Of a stretch of 64,000 nt of DNA, positions 25,301 to 37,732 are shown in pieces. Made by a program: the position numbers and the translations under genes. Every line of letters starts with the position of its first letter. The first letter of the stretch is position 1. The notes beneath the pieces are model-generated. The model saw nothing but the letters and a program-made list of their open reading frames with translations, did no database searches and was not told the origin of the DNA. Source of the DNA: Chamaea fasciata (lineage: Eukaryota > Chordata > Aves > Passeriformes > Sylviidae); contig JARCOQ010000016.1 of the NCBI GenBank assembly GCA_029207755.1, positions 6,000,501-6,064,500 of the forward strand, read 5' to 3'.

Positions 25301-27447
25301 GCACTTCCTCCTCATCTGCGGGGATGACATCATGGCTGTTTCTGTAGCAACAGAAGGGGGCACCGCAATTCCTGAGCGGGATTGAGCAGGAGGGAAACGT
25401 TCCCCCAGCAGTGTCCTGTGGGTGCTCCTGCCACAGCCCTGGGCTGGAGAGCAGAGCTGGCAAGTCAGAGGGCTTTTGGCTGGTATTTGATCCAATAAAT
25501 CAGGGGGAAAAAATTGGTTCCGTTTGCCCCTGTTTTGTCTTTCAGCTGGGGACCCCAGGTGTCTCACTAGACCTGAGCTGAAATATTTTCCTTGAGGTTA
25601 TTTGACCTGACACACACTTTCCTTCCTTCTTCTTGCTTCACTTTAAAAATGAGGTCTGGTCTTAAAGGAAACTGTCCTTTGAAAGCACAGTTAGAAATTT
25701 CATTTATAGAGGGCAATATCTTTCTTCTGCCTTGTTCCCCCAGGGATTTTCATTGCAGTTTTCCCAAATTCAGCCTGATTTCACCAACGATTTTCAATTC
25801 TTGGATTGTCCATTTCCTGGCTGGTTTGATATTTACTGAAAACATTTTACATGTGCCTGGTTCAATGGGAGAGCTGATGCAAGTAGGCGATCAGGGGTTC
25901 AGTAGATGCCTGACCCTCCTCTCCCCAAGCTATTCACGAGTCCTCTCCCAGAACTCCCAGCCCAGCTGTGCCATCACAGCCTCCCATGAGCTCTGGGACA
26001 GACTTTTCCTGATGTACTGGGAAGTTTTGGGCATCCCGTTTGTTGTGTGTATGGTCAAAACTTTATGGGGGAGTGGAGAACAGCTGCAGAGGAGGGCTGG
26101 TGTTTGCACCGCAGTGCAGCATGGAGAGGAGTGGACAATCCCTGGGGAAATCCTGGCACGATGCTTGCTGGGGAGAGCTTCCATAGAGCCTCACTGATCT
26201 GTACTCTTTCATCTTTATGAGCCTGCTTCTAAGTTGCCCTATTTCAGTTATATCCCTTTCATTGGCTTTTCTTCTTCCACCACAGCTGTAAAACAAGCCA
26301 GGGAAACATCAACTGCTGCAAGCCTGATGTGAAGGAATAATCTGAAACAGCAGAGCAGGATATACGTGGGCTGTGCCTCATCTCTAGCACTACCTCGGGT
26401 CCCACAAACAGCTCTGGCCAGCAGCAGCATCATCTGCTCCCACTGCAAAGAGCTGCAGCTCAAGGGAAAAAAAAGCACTCTGCTCAGAAACTCTTCCAGA
26501 GAAGAGCTTGGGACAGGCCTTGGGGGTGTGTGAGCAGAAAGGAAGTTGTCTCAGCCTCATAAGAGCTCTCAGCATATGCCTGCACTCTCTGCTTGTTTTG
26601 ACTTGTGTGGGAATCTTTGCAATCAAAATGATACGACAAATCCAATCACTGCTGATCGCTTTAGGCAGGTGTAATTCAAGCTCTGGCTGCAGACGGCTGT
26701 CATTTAATTAACAGGGAAAGAGCCAAAATTCTGTGTAAGACTGGGGAAGGCAAAGAGAAGAGCCTGAGGGGGACTTGTGACAATAGAGAGCAGAGGATGC
26801 CAGCAGACTTACTCAGAGTTTCATCTGTTCCCACAACCAGGTAACACTGACATTCCCTGCATCAAAGACAGCAAGGTGTGCAAGGTGAGCTGTGGTACAC
26901 CACACAGTTATGCTCTCACTTCAGTCCAAGTCGTGAGGAATGACTTGAGGACAACACCAAGGGTAACAAGTCTCAATATTGTTACCAGCTCTAGGAACTC
27001 ACAGGCTCTGAACACTTTTTTCTCTTGCTGTTTCACTACTTTGATTTCATTCCTGGCTCAAGCAGTACTTGCTCTCAGCTCTCTGGGGCCAAGCTCAGCT
27101 GGGTACAAATTGATGCAGTTCTCTTTGGCCACTGGACTGGTGCTGGCCCTCCAAGAGTCCAGAATTTGTCCCTGTCCTGCTCCCTTTGTAGCTGCTGACT
27201 TGCCAGGGGTGGTATTTCTTTGCAGTGACTGTGTACCTTGTGTGCCTCTGCTTTCCACGCTTCCGACCCAGATTTCAATTTTCTACACCAAAAATGAAAT
27301 TAATAGGTCCTGTCACTGCAGCAGGGGAAGTGCTGGGCAGTGGAGGAAGAGCTTCAGTCCTGCTTATCTTGGGCAAATTGAGCATGTTTTGAAACGGTTT
27401 GCAGTAACTGATGTCCTGACAGTGCAATACTTCACCTTCTGCGTCCC
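22359..27447. other. Gene-free intergenic DNA
   Basis: No gene is recognised. A mild rise in CpG occurs near 25,140-25,330 (CGCCGGCGC and neighbours) but is too short and weak to call an island. The plus-strand frame 26,777-27,853 (358 codons) starts at GTG rather than ATG and has no family resemblance. Confidence 0.5.
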
Positions 27448-27567
27448 CTGGAGCAGATGGAGCTGTGGGATGGGGTCACATATCCACCCCCATCCCAGCA
27501 GTGGGGGGATGCTGGACCCACATTCGGCCAGGAGCACTGGTCACTTGAGCAGTGACCTCCCTTTGGG
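27448..27567 (+). repeat. Direct repeat copy A (~120 bp)
   Basis: This begins CTGGAGCAGATGGAGCTGTG, includes AGGAGCACTGGTCACTTGAG and ends AGTGACCTCCCTTTGGG. It matches copy B at 28,697 with roughly 85-90% identity by eye, and similarity stops abruptly at both edges. I do not recognise the family. Confidence 0.85.
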
Positions 27568-28696
27568 AGCCTCAAGTGAGGGACCCAGGGAAAGACCTCC
27601 TGTGCTGGGAGGTGTTGAGCTGATGGAAGGATTTCCAGTTGTAGAGATGGCAGGAAATGTCACTCAGTTGTCCCTTGGCCCATGGGAGTGCCTGTGTGCA
27701 TTGGTACAACCTTGCATTAGCATGGCCCAGAGAATGCATCACACTGGACCTAATCCAGCTCAACAAAACCACCCTTGTTGTCCCACTTGGTGTTGTGGCT
27801 TCTGGTTTGACATCCCTGAGCTATGGAGATGGCAGGGCCTTGTAGCCTTTTAATTTACTTCTGTTTCATCAAATGGCTGTGATACTGAGGACCAAGTTTT
27901 GGAGAGAAGGGAGATGAAAATCCAGAGGAAATTGCTGGCTTCCTGCAGCGCTGACTCTGAGCTGTTTGATATTCTCTCTTTTTTAAGGTTTGCTTGTTTT
28001 AAAGCAACATTAATTGGAAAGATGCTGGAGTGTCAAATAGAAACCACTCCCTGAATAACCTTGCTAATGAGCATGTTATTAAAGCAGGGTTAGGAGCTCC
28101 CTAGAGGGCTCTCTCTGGATAGGATTAAATTAAAAAAAAAATCATCTAAACTAGAGAGAAAATCTCTGTTAGTCTGCAGTGATGAATATAGAAAAGTCCA
28201 ATGAAAAATGGCTTTGAAAGGTTTAAGTGTATGTCTTCCTATCTAGGACTAGACTTCTCCATCCCTCAGGGCTCAGGCAGGCAGGGAGGAAGTTTTTAAT
28301 GAAGCAGAGGGTGAAGAAGTTGCAGCTCAGAGCCTGACAAGCCCACTTTCCATGTGACCACTTCCCCATGCCCCTGGCACTTGCCCTTGTAGATCAGCAA
28401 GGGCAGTCCCTGCAGGCCACCAGGGTGGACAGTGTCTCTGCCCAAACAATGTGGCTGGTGGGAGGCAAGGGCCAGCGGAGATGGGGATGCTGAGAGCCTG
28501 TGCCAGGAGATGAGAGAGTGCTTGTCATCTCTCCAAAGTGTAGCTTTTATCTGACTCCACTGGAGCAGATTCCCAATAAGGCCTGGTGGTGCTGACCACT
28601 GTGATCCTTCGAAGTGCTGGCATCTCCAACTCCCTCTTCATCTGCCTCTCCCATAGGTCTGGAGCCATCTCTTAGAGTAAGGACACTGCAGTAGCT
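27568..28696. other. Spacer between the two direct repeats
   Basis: No gene is seen. The AT-rich part at 27,840-28,250 contains a short A run (28,133-28,141). The right half is moderately GC-rich, with a CTGGAGCAGAT word at 28,560-28,570 that echoes the repeat start. Confidence 0.5.
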
Positions 28697-28818
28697 CTGG
28701 AGCAGATGGGGCTGTGGGATGGGATCACACATCCCCCCCCCTCTGACAGCAGTGTGGGGATGCTGGTCCCACAATCAGCCAGGAGCACTGGTCACTGGAG
28801 CAGTGACCTCCCTTTGGG
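28697..28818 (+). repeat. Direct repeat copy B (~122 bp)
   Basis: This is the second copy of the unit at 27,448, in the same orientation and 1,249 bp downstream. It shares AGGAGCACTGGTCACTGGAG and AGTGACCTCCCTTTGGG. Differences are mostly substitutions plus a small indel in a C-rich run near 28,735. Confidence 0.85.
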
Positions 28819-29369
28819 CAGGGATAGTGAAGGAGTGGTTCCATGGTTCCCAGTCCCTTCCCTCCTGCAGGAAAGGATGTGGGAGGATTTAGGGCAGGAA
28901 AACTGTTCTCATACCATCTGAAGACAGGCATGAAATGCTTTAGCAAAGCTTCCCTGCAGGCAACAGCGACTTCCAGAGCAATTCCAGCTTTTTTGTGGCT
29001 TGCCCTTCCCGTGAACGGTGGGCAGGGCGGCCCTGCCCCAGCCGCAGCGTGGGGCTGGCTGGGCAGCTGATTTACTGCACCTGCACACAAGGAACTTCAG
29101 AGCTTAAGGCCCTTCTTTGCCTGCATTACCATGGAGCACATTTTCAGAGAAGCTTGGGTGCCTGGGCTGCTCCTGTCCAGATATTTGGGCTTTGCAGGTG
29201 GGAGCATCCCTTCGGAGAGGATTTTGTCCGTGTGCAGAAGGAAATGTATTGTCTTTGCAAAGCACTGTCTGACAGGCTAATGCAAAACATGCCAGCACCA
29301 AGCTGTGACTTGAAACAAAGAGAGGGAAAACACAGTATTTTTATTTTCTCTGCTGCTGCACTCAGTTGG
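28819..29369. other. Gene-free intergenic DNA
   Basis: A small GC-rich patch lies near 29,000-29,060. No exon or repeat is recognised. Confidence 0.45.
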
Positions 29370-29474
29370 AGTTTTTTCTTTCTTCTTGTTTTTTTTTTTT
29401 GGTTTTGTTGTTGTTTTTTGTTGTGGGGTGGGTTTTTTTTTGTTGTTGTTGTTTTTTTTTTTTTTTTTTTTTTC
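29370..29474. repeat. T-rich low-complexity tract
   Basis: T runs interrupted by G (GTTGTTGTT and GGGTGGG) end in about 23 consecutive T bases at 29,451-29,473. There is no recognisable retroelement body on either side. Confidence 0.9.
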
Positions 29475-29579
29475 CTGAGACAGGTATTTGGATTCTCTGT
29501 GCTACCCATACTCTTCCCCGGGCTGTCTCCAGCAATCAGACAGAGTGACAGCTCTGAAACTCTCCAAGTTAACAAGTTC

Positions 29580-29830
29580 AAGTGCTGATGATTAACTAGA
29601 TTCACAAAGTTGATTGGAAAAAAATAGGGATATAAATAAATATTCCTGGAGATATTCCACCCCCTGTAGTCATGAACTTTGAATAATTGGAGGGAATTAT
29701 GCTGAGTACTAATCAAAAGGGTTGTTTTTTTTTTTAATTTGCTAATTACTGCTGGGTTTCATCAGTGTCAGACTCTAATCATCTCAAGACATGTTAATTG
29801 ACCCTTGGGAGTTGTTTATCTGATGCAGAA
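29580..29830. promoter_or_regulatory. Candidate conserved non-coding element
   Basis: An AT-rich, repeat-free block has homeodomain-type cores (GATTAACTAG, GCTAATTACTG, GTTAATTGAC) and an ATAAATAAATATTCC run. Texture alone suggests a constrained element; no alignment was possible. Confidence 0.25.
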
Positions 29831-32800
29831 AGTTTTAGATGGGGGTCATACAAAGAAATGCAATCATTGAGGTTACTTCTTGCCTGCCACTCCGCTGGAG
29901 AGAAGAGTTAAAAAGTCTTTGGGCCATGAGGACATGTGCACTGACCTTCCCATCAGCTGAGCTCTGGAATGGCTCCTTGTGGATACTGTGGCATCCTCCA
30001 TCCACTGGGGACGTTCTCTGTCTTGTCCCTTGCACTTCAGTGTCCTCTCTGCAGGCCTCCTGGTTTTTCCCTCACACACACAGAGTAACTTTGGTGATCC
30101 ACATGCAGTGAGTGCTAACAGTGACGTCCCTCGGGGATATGGTGATGTTCTAAGGCTGTTCTTTTCCGTGACAAGTTCTGCTGGGACAGGTTTGTGGTGC
30201 ACCAGGAGTGGGCTGAGGTTCCTGCCAAGGAGTGCAGGCATCACTGTGGAAGGATGTATGCAATGAGGAACATTTTGGGGTGTTTTCTAACGAAATTGAG
30301 ATACAGACCTTTAAATCCCCACGTTGCTTCCACCTCCTGAGAAGGCAGTGACCAGCAGCAGGCTGTCACTGTGACCACAGAGGGCCTGTCTGTCCCTAAG
30401 AGCACCTGTGTGGTCCCCTCCTCCCTCAGGAACAAGGCTGCTGAGGTGCACCCTTCAGGGTTGGTTCACCTTTGCAAGCTGTGTGGGTGCAGATCCATCT
30501 CCTCCCTAGGTTGTGTCCTTTATTCCATCATTACCCCAAAACTGACTTCCTGGGCAGTTTCAGAGCCTGGCTGCTTCACCTGTCTCATGTCCTGTTAATT
30601 AAACCAGAGGAGGTGGGAATTAGTGGGATAAAAGGTGGGGGCAGTGAGGAGCAGGGAAGCACTGCTCCAAAGGGCTGACCAAGTTTCTCAAGGGCAGGTT
30701 TCAGGAATGCCAATGTTTTCATCATTTAATGTTTTAATTAATGACCTTGGTATAAAAATTAGTCTTATGCTAATGAAATGCTCTAGAGATGCAATGCTGT
30801 GAAATATCCTCAATACAGAGGCACATAATGTCATACCAGCAGACCTGGGTGATCTCGACATGAGTAGAAGTGATTAAATCTAAGAGTGCCAGCAGTGCAA
30901 GGTCGCTCACATAAGGGCAGATGAGGAGAACTCCTGCTACCAGCTGGGAACTGAGCAGCAGCTCAGGAAAAATGCCTGAGTCACGTAGTTAATGGTGGGT
31001 GACCACACTGCAGAGATGCAACCCAGCCCCAGGACGGGCCTGGTGTGTCCATCTCAGCATCACAGCAAAATGTTGATGTAAGTCAAAAGAAGGAGGAGTA
31101 TTCCCAGGTGGTGTGTGACCCCCATGGCACATAGGGGCACCACCAGGAGCTGTACCAGGCTCTGTGCATCCACTGGCATCACAATTGATGGTGACAGTGA
31201 TGGAAGGACCTGTGTTCCCACTACTGACTGATAATATTTCACCACCTCTTTTGTACCCATTTTCATTTTGATTCCAGGATAATTTGTATCAGTTTATGAA
31301 ATGTGGCCTTTCTTTCATTGCAGAAGAACACAAACACAACTGTAATGTCTAGGTATTATTGACTTAAGGCATATATAGGCGTGTGTTTTTATTTGATCAC
31401 CTTCATTTTTCTAATTTTCTCCTTCCCATATTCTTTTTCCTTTTTATTACATTGCTGGCTGTTGGAGGCCCTTAAATAGAAATAAAATTTCTAGGTAATA
31501 TTTCTTCATAAAAAACATCATTTATTATTGTTATTCCCTACCAGTAAATACTCAGCTCCTTCTCTCATTTGTTATAAGTCTAGATTAACATATTTTGTGG
31601 CAAGGCTGGAACAGATACCTGAATATGACTGCAGCTGTACCCAGTTAGTTGTAGGTGTGCTAACAGAGGTCAGGTCTGAGCCACTGGCAGTGTGTCTCTT
31701 GTGGTAATTCCTTGCTGCCACAGCTGGACACTGAGTATGAAAGAGATTTTGTTTCAGGCTCCTGCATTTACCCTGGAGTGCTGAGAGGTGAGAGGGTCCT
31801 GAAACCAGTGCCTGATCCTGCACCACTTCTTGTCCTCAAGTCAAGGTGCTGCTCATTGAGTCTCAGTTCAGATCCTTCCCCTCCTGTTTGCTTCAACAGT
31901 TCACCAGAAAGTAGGGGCAGAGATGTCTCTGGAAGACACCTGAGCTGTTGTTTACTGTATTGCCAATTCAAGGAAAAGCCTGTTGTGTAAAAGACACAAA
32001 AATAACTAATGGCATTAATATAAACATATACTTTAACTACCGTTTAAGGCTGTCACTGGGTTAAAATAATCCCTGGTGCTGCATCCCAAGTGCACTGTAA
32101 TTATGTGGCGAATCTCTTTATTACAGGGTGTCAATCAAGCCACGACATAGCTGCGAGTGAAATCTCTTTGTGTCTCCACTGATATTCCCAGTACGGAGCT
32201 GCATGCTCCACGATGCTTCTGGAGCTCTGCGTGCCTGTGCCCAGGATGTCTCATTAAAACGTGGCTTTAGGAAGGAGAATTGGGCACAGCAACTGTGCTT
32301 GGCTTTTGGGGAAGGAAATGCTTCTGCAAAGTATCTGTCCAGCAGAAATCTGTCCCTGTGTCAAAGCAAAGCACACAGAAATACTTCTAATTGTGCGCAT
32401 GGCCAGGTGATGCTCACAGGCCACTGCACTGCAGTCTCCAACCTGGATGGCCAGGTGGTTGGGCAGAAGCTGGTCCTGCCTTTGCTGTCCTGTCCTGTAC
32501 ATGCAGCCCCCCTCAGCACAGCCCTGGGCAGAGCCTTGGTGGTGCTCCCAGGACACTGCCTGCACCTTGGGCTGTGGTGTGCAGCCTCCCCTGTGCTTGC
32601 ACAGGGGGTTCTGGGGCCATCTTTTGCCATTCCTCCTGCTGGGACAAATGCACAGTGGCTGGGGACGGTGGCAGGGAACTGGAGGTCTACCAGACCTTTA
32701 ATGCAGCTGGCCAGTAGCTCCTGGCGTCCCCACACAAAGAGCAGGGCAGAGGTCAGGCCAGCCAGGTTAATCCTGCATCTGGGATCTCTGGACCCCAGTG

Positions 32801-34770
32801 GTTGTGGTGGATTATTTGGTTTTGGCCTGGAGGATGTTCTCAGCTCCTGGAATCTCATCTGCAACTTCTGCAGAGACAGAAGTCCTTGGGGAGAGACACA
32901 GCATGCATCCTGTGGGACTGCACAGCACCAGGGACTGCTGGCTGCAATGAGTGTCTCCCTCTCCCACCCTTCCTGGCCGTTGCTCATCAAGGATAAATCT
33001 TCCCTGTGCTTTTCCACTTCCATTGGCACTCCTTATCTCTTCCCACTCCCCTGTCCCTCCACCTTTCATCTCTCCACCTTTCCTTCTAACGCTGCCTTCC
33101 CCTTGTCCATGCCCTAACCTTGGTGGGTCGGACAGTTTTTGAGCAGAGGTGACAGAAACAACCCCAGATTTTGCTCTGTGAAGATCTATCCAAAAGGAAG
33201 GCAGGAGAAATGCATTTCCATGTGTTCTTGACTGAGGACCAGGGATGGTGGCTCAGGCCTGGCAGCTGAGGTGAACACAGGCTGTGTTTCCTGAGGGGAA
33301 CCTGTGTCCAGTGTGGAGCAGCAAGGTGTGGGTTGGGCTTGAGGCTGGAGCCACTGCTTTTCCCAGGAGCAGTGTCCCAGCCTGGCCAAGGCCAGAGGTG
33401 GCTCTGTCTACTTGTCTATCATCACATAGACAGAGTGGACTGTCTAGTACACAGATCTTTTGGGTAGGACCAAAAATCCCACATCCTTCTGGTTTGTGAG
33501 GGTCTGAGGAACCAAGTATGTGGTTTTCTTGGTCCAAATTCCCCCTTCCTCTCCCCTATAAGCAGGGTGGTGGCTGCTTTGCTGCTGCTGCTTCCCACCA
33601 TGGCCTGTGTTTCAGCAGCTCTCAGAGGACATGATAGAAAATCACTTTGGAGACTGTTTATGATAAAAAGTGCAATACAAACCGATAATATCATCATACT
33701 CCACTATTAACAAGCTTAAATCCCAAGGATGGGGAAAAGCTCCTGTGGAGAGCACAGCTATCTGTCAAACACTTCTGCTGCAATTTGAAAGCACTCCCTA
33801 GCCTGGCAAGGCTAATTTCACATCTTTTTTCTCCAGGGAGTATATTTGGGGCTCTCTCTGCTTGAGGCAGGAGCCCTCCATGCTGATTAGATTCAGACAG
33901 GAGTTTTGGTGATTGCTGTGCTTGAGTTCTGATGGAACATGATGGAGAACAACATGTTAGATGGTTGTGTCACCCCCACTGAGGCCAAATCAGCTGTGAG
34001 CTGGGCAGGATGTGCTTACTCTGAGTTGTGTCCTGGTGAATGTGCCACCTGGGGTGGGCAGTGGGGACAGCTGGGCAGATTTCCCTTTTTTATTGCTGCC
34101 ACTGCGGTCCTTGGTTGGTCTGTATGAGAGAGTCTCAGAGGTGAGGCAGGAGAGTCAGTAAAAATAAAACAGAAAAGGAGAAGAGCATGAAAGACAGAAA
34201 TCCTTTTCATAATTAGGGCAGATGTCCCACCCTTTCAGTTTGTACTGAGGGATGGAAATTGCTTTTTCAGAATATTTCTCTGTCTGGAAAGGTATTTGTA
34301 TCCAATGTTGCTGGTGTGGTTGGTGTCTTGACTGGGCCTTTTCATTTCCATGGCCCTTCTGGAGGAGCCACGTTTTCATGCATTAGGTTTGGGTTCTGCT
34401 TTGAACAGTGACTCTCTGAGCCTTAACCTGGGTCATCCCTGGTGATGCACACGAAGGCAGTGGGAATGCCAGGGATGAAGAGTGGGTGAAGGGAGGTCCT
34501 CAGCAGGAGGAAAAGAGTTAGTAAAGATCGAGGTGTGCTACAGCTCCAGCTCCAGAGTGCCTTCAGGAGAGCATCTTCAGTTCCTGCAGCTCACCCTCCT
34601 GCCAACACCTGCTCAATGCACAACTGGGCCCCAGTTCAGTTCACCTCTTAGTTCCGACTGGCTTTAAATCACTGCATTTCCCTTCTTGATTCCTTTTGCA
34701 GTGGGGGCTTTACCCCACTCAGCATCATTTCCCTGCTCATCTCCGGCTCAGACAAGGCAGGAAACGTATT
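29831..34770. other. Gene-free intergenic DNA
   Basis: No recognisable gene. A plus-strand frame from 32,170 to 33,117 is open for 315 codons but begins with GTG, has no known domain and overlaps open frames on the other strand. I read it as chance in C-rich sequence. Confidence 0.5.
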
Positions 34771-35270
34771 TTCAATGTATTAATTAAAATGTCTTTGCAG
34801 CAGAACATCTGCATGGAGAGCGATAGATCACCGAAGTGTGCGTGTGCGCGTGTGCCTGTGCGTTGCAGCCTTCCAGATAACGCATTGCTTTGCATAATTT
34901 ATTCCAGCCAGCACAGCAATAATTTTCATAGCCTGTGATCTTCAAGTATGCGATTATCAATCTGCATCCCGGCTCCATGTGACCCAGTCATTAGATCATC
35001 CCCAGATAAAGGAGATGCAGGACGTTTGGTGCTCCATCATCTCTGGCCAAATGGTTGTGTGGGATAAGATCAAGCATTGTGTTGTTAGATCCCACCATGC
35101 TGGAGCAATGGATCTCAGGTATTCATCACTGTCAGCTATTTTGGGAGAGGATGATCTTTGCCAATGATGCTATTCAATTTCCTGATTGTTCAGCTCATAT
35201 CAGTTTAGCTTGAAAGATAATAAGATAGAAACCAGAGACTTCCCAGTCAATAAAAGGAAACCTCAGAGGC
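34771..35270. promoter_or_regulatory. Candidate conserved non-coding element with a Z-DNA-like TG/CG run
   Basis: This repeat-free block has TATTAATTAAAA at 34,778-34,789, an alternating purine-pyrimidine run of TG and CG at 34,836-34,862, TTTGCATAATTTATT at 34,890-34,904 and GATAAG and TTATCA words. This word content is typical of vertebrate developmental enhancers, but the call is inference only. Confidence 0.25.
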
Positions 35271-37676
35271 TTTTTCAGTCTTGCATCTGTCATACTTTGT
35301 TGATATTTTAGCTGCCGAGCATTTGACAGCTGGTTGTAAAACTCTTATTTCCTCCTTCGAGAGAATTAAATGAAGAACATTTAATTTATTCCATGGAGGT
35401 TTCCCCAAGTGACCCATGGAACAGGTCTCTTTCTGGCAGCTGGACCAAATCTGGAGGGATTTGGAGATTTCTTCCCCCATGGGAGAAAAAAGTGATTTCA
35501 TTACCTTTTCCCTTCCTTTTTTTATCATCAAACCAATTTTGGGTTTTCCAGCACTGGTCCTACTTCCCATGAGTACCACAAACCATCACTGGCGTCTGTG
35601 GTGCCAACCTGGACCTGCCAGTGGCAACCAGCATCTCCTGAGTGGAGATCTTGATGCAGGATTGCACTGGGGTCCAACCTCCAGGCACTGGTGCAACTGG
35701 GAATGGCAACTGGGAGCATTTCTCCTGCAACAGGCACAGGGTGTCCCTGCATCAGCATGGGCAGACACACAGGTGGGCACCCAGCACCATCACTGGGACA
35801 TCCCAGCCCCTTCAGCAGCTCAGCACTTTCATGGGCCCATGGTTAATGTCACTAATCAGTATCAGGGGAAAGCTCTCTTAACTGTGCCAAGGGCAGGCAG
35901 CTGCTCAAAGCAGCACAATAATTATGTATAGCCCAAGTAATTATTTTTGTCACATCTTCCTGGCAGGAGAAGACCATTTGTGGGCTGGGTTTAGCTACCT
36001 TCCACAACATGCCTGTGTCTTATTTATCCGGAACAATACGCTCAGTGTGATTTTTCTGCCGTCTTTTTCCTTTTAACGTCGTTTCCAGCCCACACTGCTT
36101 TTAATTTGGTGAGGTAAATTGAGACTGGGAGGGGAAGCTGCAGAAAACCTCCAAACTCCCATTCTCTGAGCAAAACATTCCCCTGGGTCCTGACAGCACT
36201 GCTGAATAGCTGGTCCTTCCCCTCCCAAGGGGCTTGTGGGTCTCAGTGGAGACAAATGCTATTTTGGATGGCTGTAGTCACTGCACGGCCGGGGCTTGTC
36301 ATGGGATCTGCTCACAGCTTTGGAGCCTTCCCAGCAGCTCCTTCCTTACCTGGGGACCTCTGAGTCAGCAGCCCCAGCTGCCCTGTTTTGAATGTCATGT
36401 CAATAAAAGGGACATTACCAGAGCGCTGCCTTTAGACTCGTGGTGCTGGGTTGGTGTGGATTGAGGAGAATTGCTCCCCACACTCTTATTTCAAGGATGC
36501 ACTCAGCCTGCCTGGGCCCAGCTAAAGAAGGTGATGGATTTGAAGGTCTCAGCTCCTGGAATCCTGGGGAAAGGAGATGCACCACATGACTCATTCTGAG
36601 CCCATTTCCATTCTCTTCCTGAAATCGCTCATGTTCTCCTGGATCTCCAGTCAGCCTTAAAATAGGAGAAGAAACTGAGATGGTGTCATTAATCCCAGAT
36701 TTGGTGCGTTGAATAGCTGGATTCCCATATGAATTTCTAATTTGTCCACTGCTTTCAGCCATCTTAATTTTTTTCTGCTTTTCACAGCCAAAGAGTTTAA
36801 ATGTCCACAGCTGAACCATAACCAGTCCTGTCTTGTAGCTTCACCTACACATCTCAGCTATTCTCTCCTTTCTCCCCATCTCACTTTGGCCCAAAATACA
36901 AATGACCCTTAAATAGCCCTAAATAGTGCAGGTGGCCATGCACAAGAACCAGTAGCCAGACTCCACGTAGTCAGACATTGTACTGCCATTTGCCCTTGTC
37001 ATGGACATCTTGAAATGCAGCTTGAAGGTCCTGATGAGGTTTTCCTGTCTGGATTTTGCATCCCTCACTGTTGTATCCGCTGTGGAGTTACGCAGCTTTG
37101 AAAGGCACATTGTGTTTTGCATGGGGACAACCTCCAAGTCTGCTTAATACATGAGTGCTCACTCAGAGGTGTCCTTTCATTTACTGCTTTCACCATCAGC
37201 AATCTGTAGAAGTTTAGGGTGCCTTAGGGAATTCCTGGCTTTAGCATCTTTTGCTTGGTAACAGTGCAGCTGCTCCTGGTGCAAATGGGCTTCTCCTGGC
37301 CCCCTCCCCACCACGCTGCAGCATCGCCCATCCTCTCTCTCTTTGCTTTCTCCCTCTCCCTTCCTCTTCCTCTGGGTATACTTGCAAAGTGTTTGCTATG
37401 ACTATTGAAATGAATATAGTGGCAATTTGGGGAGAAGATGCTCTTTAAAGCTCTTTAATTTAAAGGATGCTAATTCACTCCACTCCATCCTCGGGTGAGT
37501 TATCCAGCTACGTGCAAACCTCCTTTTCTCCAGGTGTCAAATAGGAGGATGATTTTCTTCAGTCTATATTTAGAGACTTTGCTGAGCCCATGGCCCACAG
37601 GGCATCCCACAAGGACAGTTGTGGGAACAGGGAGCTCGCAGAAGGCAGAGGTGTTTCGGGACACCAATCCCATGGA
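35271..37676. other. Gene-free intergenic DNA
   Basis: No exon, island or transposon is recognised. Confidence 0.5.
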
Positions 37677-37732
37677 GCTGGGATGCTGCTGGGATGCTGC
37701 TGGGATGCTGCTGGGATGCTGCTGGGATGCTG
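37677..37732. repeat. Minisatellite, 11-bp unit, 5 copies
   Basis: The unit GGGATGCTGCT recurs with GGG starts at 37,680, 37,691, 37,702, 37,713 and 37,724, that is, exactly every 11 bp with no mismatch. Confidence 0.95.

Noticed and set aside
26777..27853. 358-codon plus-strand open frame
   Set aside because: It opens with GTG rather than ATG, has no recognisable domain, crosses direct-repeat copy A and overlaps open frames on the other strand. No splice sites or promoter support it.
32170..33117. 315-codon plus-strand open frame
   Set aside because: It starts at GTG. Its Cys/Ser/Leu/Pro-rich product resembles nothing known, and a 222-codon frame is open opposite it. Chance in C-rich DNA is more likely.
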